Of a stretch of 64,000 nt of DNA, positions 60,801 to 64,000 are shown piece after piece. Position 1 is the stretch's first letter, and each line of letters opens with the position of its first letter. Source of the DNA: an uncultured Altererythrobacter sp. GTDB lineage: Bacteria > Pseudomonadota > Alphaproteobacteria > Sphingomonadales > Sphingomonadaceae. A program made the position numbers and the translations under genes. Under the pieces are notes generated by a model. The model ran no database searches, was not told where the DNA came from, and was given only the letters and a program-made list of their open reading frames with translations. The stretch lies in the NCBI GenBank assembly GCA_946886565.1, contig CAMPIX010000001.1, positions 124,001-188,000 of the forward strand, written 5' to 3'.

Positions 60801-61367
60801 TCATCGCCCTTCGTAAACGAAGCAATCGGGAAGGTCCGCCAACGCGGGCTGGTCGCGATCCCTGGCCGAAAGGGTGGCCCGATCTGCCACTCGGGGCCAT
60901 GCGATCGCGATTTCCGGATCGTCGAAGGCCAGACCCTTGTCGCATTCGGCGCTGTAGTAATCCGTTACCTTGTAAGCGATCACGGTATCGGGCTCGAGCG
61001 AGCAGAATCCGTGCGCGAAGCCCGGCGGGACCCATAGCTGCCGGCCGTTCTCCGGCGTCAGAGTTTCGCCCACCCACTGGCCGTAGGTCGGCGAACCGGC
61101 CCGGATGTCCACTGCGACGTCGAACAACGCCCCGGCCGTGCAACGCACCAGCTTGCCCTGGACGTGCGGCGCGACCTGGAAATGAAGCCCGCGGATCGTG
61201 CCGGGGGCCACGCTGAGCGATTCGTTGTCCTGCACGAAGGTGTAATCGCCGCAGTGCCGCGCGAAGAGATCGGCGCGGAACGTCTCGGCGAAATAGCCTC
61301 GTTCGTCGCCAAGCTTCTTCGGCGTGAACGACGCGATGCCCGGAATGTCGAAGGTCTGGACTTGCAT
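60801..61367 (-). CDS. rfbC: dTDP-4-dehydrorhamnose 3,5-epimerase
   Basis: A 188-residue RmlC. The cupin core shows [53 protein letters not shown] and [20 protein letters not shown]. Active-site His of RGLHFQ and Asp of VDIR are present. It is the first of the four rhamnose genes, 41 bases downstream of the export lipoprotein gene. Confidence 0.96.
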   Translation of the reverse strand: MQVQTFDIPGIASFTPKKLGDERGYFAETFRADLFARHCGDYTFVQDNESLSVAPGTIRGLHFQVAPHVQGKLVRCTAGALFDVAVDIRAGSPTYGQWVGETLTPENGRQLWVPPGFAHGFCSLEPDTVIAYKVTDYYSAECDKGLAFDDPEIAIAWPRVADRATLSARDRDQPALADLPDCFVYEGR

Positions 61368-61408
61368 GTCCCGCTCCTATCTCGAGGATTGGGAGGTCCG
61401 CCGCGCCA

Positions 61409-62530
61409 TCAATTGCCGACGTTGTTGGCCACGCTCGTGGCGGTGACGACGGGCGCGAACAACTGGCTGATCGCCTGGATCAGCTTGCGCGGCTGATTGG
61501 CCGCGGCGTTGCCGAAGTAGAGGATGTCGCCATTGCGCATCGCGAATTGCTGCGCGAGGAAATACGTCGCGGTGTTCATCATGTTGAAGTGGTAAACGAC
61601 CGGCCGGGTCTTGTCCGGACCTACATAACGGAAGAGAAAGACGGCTTCGGGGTCGCCCGCATTCTCGCTCGGCCCGCCGGCAACGGACATCGCCTCCGCT
61701 ACAGTCATGGAGTCGGTGGCGAAGGGCATCTGCTGCACCCGCCCGGATGCGCCGAGCACGGAGAACGACATCGGATCGGCAAGCACGGTCAGCCGATCGC
61801 CGGGATAGGCGAGCAGGTCTTCGTATTCGCCCGCCAGGATGCTGCTCAGGCGCACGTTGGCTTCACTCGCGCCGCGCTCCACCCGCAGCACCAGATCCTT
61901 CGCCTCCCCCCGATATCCGCCCGACAGGGCGATGACATCGGCCATATCTTCCTGATTGGTCTGGAGCACCAACCGTCCGGGCCGCGCGACTTCGCCTCCG
62001 ACTATTACCGAATTGGTGATGATCTGTTCGCGGCTGACGACGACTTGGGGATCCTGCGACAGCGAGCGCAGGGATTTGCGAATCTTTTCCTGCACCTCTT
62101 CCACGGTGTTGCCGAGAACGCGGAGCCGTCCGGCGTAGGGAATGTAGATATCGCCGTTGTCGTCGACCCGGGTCGGCGGCAATGTGCTCACCTGCACCGA
62201 CGGATCGAACCCCGCCCCGCTCAAACTGCCGGCCCCGCCGTCGCCGCCGAACAGCGCTACCCCCGCTTCGAAAATGCTGATGGTCAGGACATCGCCCGGA
62301 CCGATCATATCGGTTGGCGGCGGCTCTCTGTCGGGGAGATTCCACTGCGGAAGCGGTGCGGCAGGGGGGACCGCCGCGATGCTGTCGACCGCGACGATAT
62401 CGATGTTCAGGTCCGCAGCGCTCGCCGCCGTATCCTTGACACGGGAACCCGTGGGCCCGCTCGAAGGAAGGGTGGAGCACGCACCGAGCAGCGCGAACGC
62501 GACCGCCATGATCAAACTTTTCACGTACAT
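61409..62530 (-). CDS. Polysaccharide export lipoprotein, Wza/KpsD type
   Basis: A 373-residue outer-membrane polysaccharide export protein. The N-terminus is a lipoprotein signal with lipobox LLGAC (Cys18). The polysaccharide-export domain begins at about residue 70 (MIGPGDVLTISIFEAG), with YIPYAGRLRVLGNTVEEVQ, and SLBB-like repeats follow (SVIVGGEVARPGRLVL, FSVLGASGRVQQMPF). A Gly-rich insertion (about 92-105, GGDGGAGSLSGAG) lies early in the export domain. It would form the outer-membrane channel for the capsule or exopolysaccharide. It is first of the operon with rfbCBDA and divergent from the glycosyltransferase. Confidence 0.93.
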   Translation of the reverse strand: MYVKSLIMAVAFALLGACSTLPSSGPTGSRVKDTAASAADLNIDIVAVDSIAAVPPAAPLPQWNLPDREPPPTDMIGPGDVLTISIFEAGVALFGGDGGAGSLSGAGFDPSVQVSTLPPTRVDDNGDIYIPYAGRLRVLGNTVEEVQEKIRKSLRSLSQDPQVVVSREQIITNSVIVGGEVARPGRLVLQTNQEDMADVIALSGGYRGEAKDLVLRVERGASEANVRLSSILAGEYEDLLAYPGDRLTVLADPMSFSVLGASGRVQQMPFATDSMTVAEAMSVAGGPSENAGDPEAVFLFRYVGPDKTRPVVYHFNMMNTATYFLAQQFAMRNGDILYFGNAAANQPRKLIQAISQLFAPVVTATSVANNVGN

Positions 62531-62691
62531 GGGTGAATTTGCGTCGTCTTCCTGCGGGATGGCGCCCCCTAACGAAATTCTGTGGGCAGGCCTAGCCCCA
62601 AGAAATCACGTGCTCCCCCGGGCCTTTCGACTAAAGCTCGGGTTTCGCCAGCCCGCATCCTGCCACGCGACCCGATTATCAGCCGACTCCA

Positions 62692-64000
62692 ATGAACCGA
62701 TCTGTCGATGCGATGCCGCCCAAGGCCCGGGATATCCTGCTGCTCCTCGTCTGCCGCCCCGATCGGCTGTTAGCAGTGGGCTGGTGGCGGCTGTGCGGCA
62801 AGCGTTTGCGCGCGCGCTATCGTCTCGATGCGGCAATAGCCGCGCTGCCCTTTGCACACGAGCGTCGCATGAAAACCCACGGCGAGCAGGATCTCGCCGC
62901 GATTGCAGCAGCAACCGGGACCGACGGACGGCGAGCGAGTGCCGTGCCCGGAATCTGCGTCCATCTGCATGTCGAGAGCACCCAAGCGCGTGCCGATACC
63001 CTACGCGCAACGACGTCGATCTTGAAGCAGAGCGTGGCGCCGCTGCGCCTGATCGTTACTACCGACTCGCCACCGCTGGACTTTCGCGCTTCGAACCGCC
63101 TCGAGATCATCGCGGCCCCGTGTACAAGCAGGATCGAGGGCGTTCGTGCCGCTCTGAAGATCGCACGAACCGCAGGCGCCACCTATCTGGTGCCCCTGGC
63201 AGCCGACGCGGCGCTGCCGCGTCATGCCTTGGCCGCCTACACCGCAGATCGGCTGGCCGCGCGTCCCACTGACGCATCGCCCCCGGTGCTCTACGGCGAT
63301 CAGGATGAATTCGGGATGCGGGCCCGCGGCAGCCCTGCATGGCTCAAACCGGAGTGGGATCCGCGCATGATCCTCTCGCAGGATTATGTCAGCGCAGCGT
63401 GTGCACTGCCGGTCGATGCCGCATTGAAGTGCCTGGACCGCCCGGATCAACCCCTGGCGCGCAGCCTTTTCGAACTCATTCTCCAGCTCGCGCTGGGGAA
63501 GGGCGACGTGCCCGTCCGCCACGTGCCCAGGGTCACCGGCCGAACCGAACCCGGCGATTGGCGCCGTCCCGACCCAAGCCTGATTGCAGCGGTCGGGCAG
63601 TTGATCGCTTCACAGGCGCAAGCGGAGGAAGGGCCGTTCGGCACCGTCAGAGTGCGCTGGCCCCTGCCCGCCCCCGCGCCCAAGGTTTCCGTTATCGTCC
63701 CCACCCGCGACAAGGTGGAGCTGCTGCGTACCTGCATCGACGGGCTTCTCCATTCCACCGATTACCCGGATTTCGAGGTCATCGTCGCGGACAACGACAG
63801 CCGCGAGGCCGAGACGCTGGCCTATCTCGACGCCATCACCACCGATCCGCGCGTTCGCGTGGTTCGCTGGCCGCATTCGTTCAACTATTCGGCGATCAAC
63901 AACTTCGCCGCCCGCCACGCGGGGGGGCGGTTCCTGTGTCTGCTCAACAACGACATCGAGATCATCGATTCGGCATGGCTGGACGAACTGGTGCGCGAGG
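62692..64000 (+). CDS. Glycosyltransferase family 2, truncated by window edge
   Basis: An open frame of at least 436 residues that runs off the right edge without a stop. The first 90 residues are Arg-rich and unrecognised. Residues about 85-325 look like a degenerate glycosyltransferase or sugar-binding region (GICVHLHVESTQARADTLRA). A clear GT2 domain begins at about residue 332: VSVIVPTRDKVELLRTCIDG, VIVADNDSREAETLAYLDAI and LLNNDIEIIDS. This is the layout of large rhamnosyl-type transferases. It is divergent from the export lipoprotein and probably assembles the same polysaccharide. The ATG at 62692 is a best guess. Confidence 0.82.
   Translation, partial: MNRSVDAMPPKARDILLLLVCRPDRLLAVGWWRLCGKRLRARYRLDAAIAALPFAHERRMKTHGEQDLAAIAAATGTDGRRASAVPGICVHLHVESTQARADTLRATTSILKQSVAPLRLIVTTDSPPLDFRASNRLEIIAAPCTSRIEGVRAALKIARTAGATYLVPLAADAALPRHALAAYTADRLAARPTDASPPVLYGDQDEFGMRARGSPAWLKPEWDPRMILSQDYVSAACALPVDAALKCLDRPDQPLARSLFELILQLALGKGDVPVRHVPRVTGRTEPGDWRRPDPSLIAAVGQLIASQAQAEEGPFGTVRVRWPLPAPAPKVSVIVPTRDKVELLRTCIDGLLHSTDYPDFEVIVADNDSREAETLAYLDAITTDPRVRVVRWPHSFNYSAINNFAARHAGGRFLCLLNNDIEIIDSAWLDELVRE

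Noticed and set aside
62157..63272. Plus-strand open frame across the export lipoprotein gene and into the GT2 gene
   Set aside because: Its residues are a wrong-frame reading of two recognised genes; the real GT2 frame starts at 62692.
1..64000. Prophage, transposon or integron elements
   Set aside because: No integrase, transposase, recombinase, phage structural gene or attachment repeat was recognised.

Overview
The window looks like chromosomal DNA of a GC-rich alphaproteobacterium of the order Sphingomonadales, most likely Erythrobacteraceae or a close relative. The evidence is the many TonB-dependent receptors (one Oar-like), the DUF2155/NDUFA12 gene pair, tRNA-Trp lying near secE-nusG, standalone fatty acyl-AMP ligase and Baeyer-Villiger-type monooxygenase genes, and extragenic hairpin repeats. 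The assignment comes from gene content, not from a search. I see no transposase, phage gene, CRISPR array or rRNA.

Layout. (1) 1-8.7 kb: a DUF2279 protein, then a cell-surface signalling set: ECF sigma factor, FecR-type anti-sigma, a TonB receptor with an STN signalling domain, and a large autotransporter. (2) 8.7-22.3 kb: accessory metabolism. It holds a beta-propeller/amidohydrolase protein, an E1 alpha-beta fusion translationally coupled to a FabD-like acyltransferase, a BtuB-like receptor, a flavin monooxygenase with a Baeyer-Villiger fingerprint, a MoaB/CinA-type protein, and a polysaccharide deacetylase coupled to a GNAT protein. Two unusual extragenic repeats lie here (8.9-9.0 kb and 19.4-19.5 kb). 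(3) 22.3-30.9 kb: core genes. rplA, rplK, nusG and secE are present, but a two-domain retropepsin-like protease gene is inserted on the opposite strand between nusG and rplK. An alanine/glycine:cation symporter, tRNA-Trp, aat, DUF2155, NDUFA12, DUF192 and recX follow. (4) 31-45.5 kb: fatty acyl-AMP ligase, a TelA/XpaC-like/PHA-granule-type trio, ManA plus mannose-1-phosphate guanylyltransferase (GDP-mannose supply), TonB, a giant Oar-like receptor, a 2OG-Fe(II) oxygenase, a nucleoside transporter, a queuosine-precursor transporter and a PilZ protein.

(5) 45.5-64 kb: a surface polysaccharide locus. It has a KpsS-like and a KpsC-like Kdo transferase, three Kdo enzymes (KdsD/KpsF, KdsB, KdsA), an LTA-synthase-like sulfatase-fold enzyme, an SDR, a fatty-acid hydroxylase, a PhyH dioxygenase next to kdsA, a histidine-phosphatase-fold protein, two glycosyltransferases, a complete dTDP-L-rhamnose set (rfbC-B-D-A) and a Wza/KpsD-type export lipoprotein. 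KdsC and the KpsMT transporter are not in the window. The locus continues past the right edge, since the last glycosyltransferase is cut off. The parts fit a capsule built on a lipid-linked Kdo primer with a rhamnose-containing chain. ManA and the guanylyltransferase may also feed it. The PhyH enzyme, the fatty-acid hydroxylase and the phosphatase-fold protein that lacks its second catalytic histidine are the least expected members.

Start sites were chosen by reading ribosome binding sites, signal peptides and overlaps. Where two starts are plausible this is stated.
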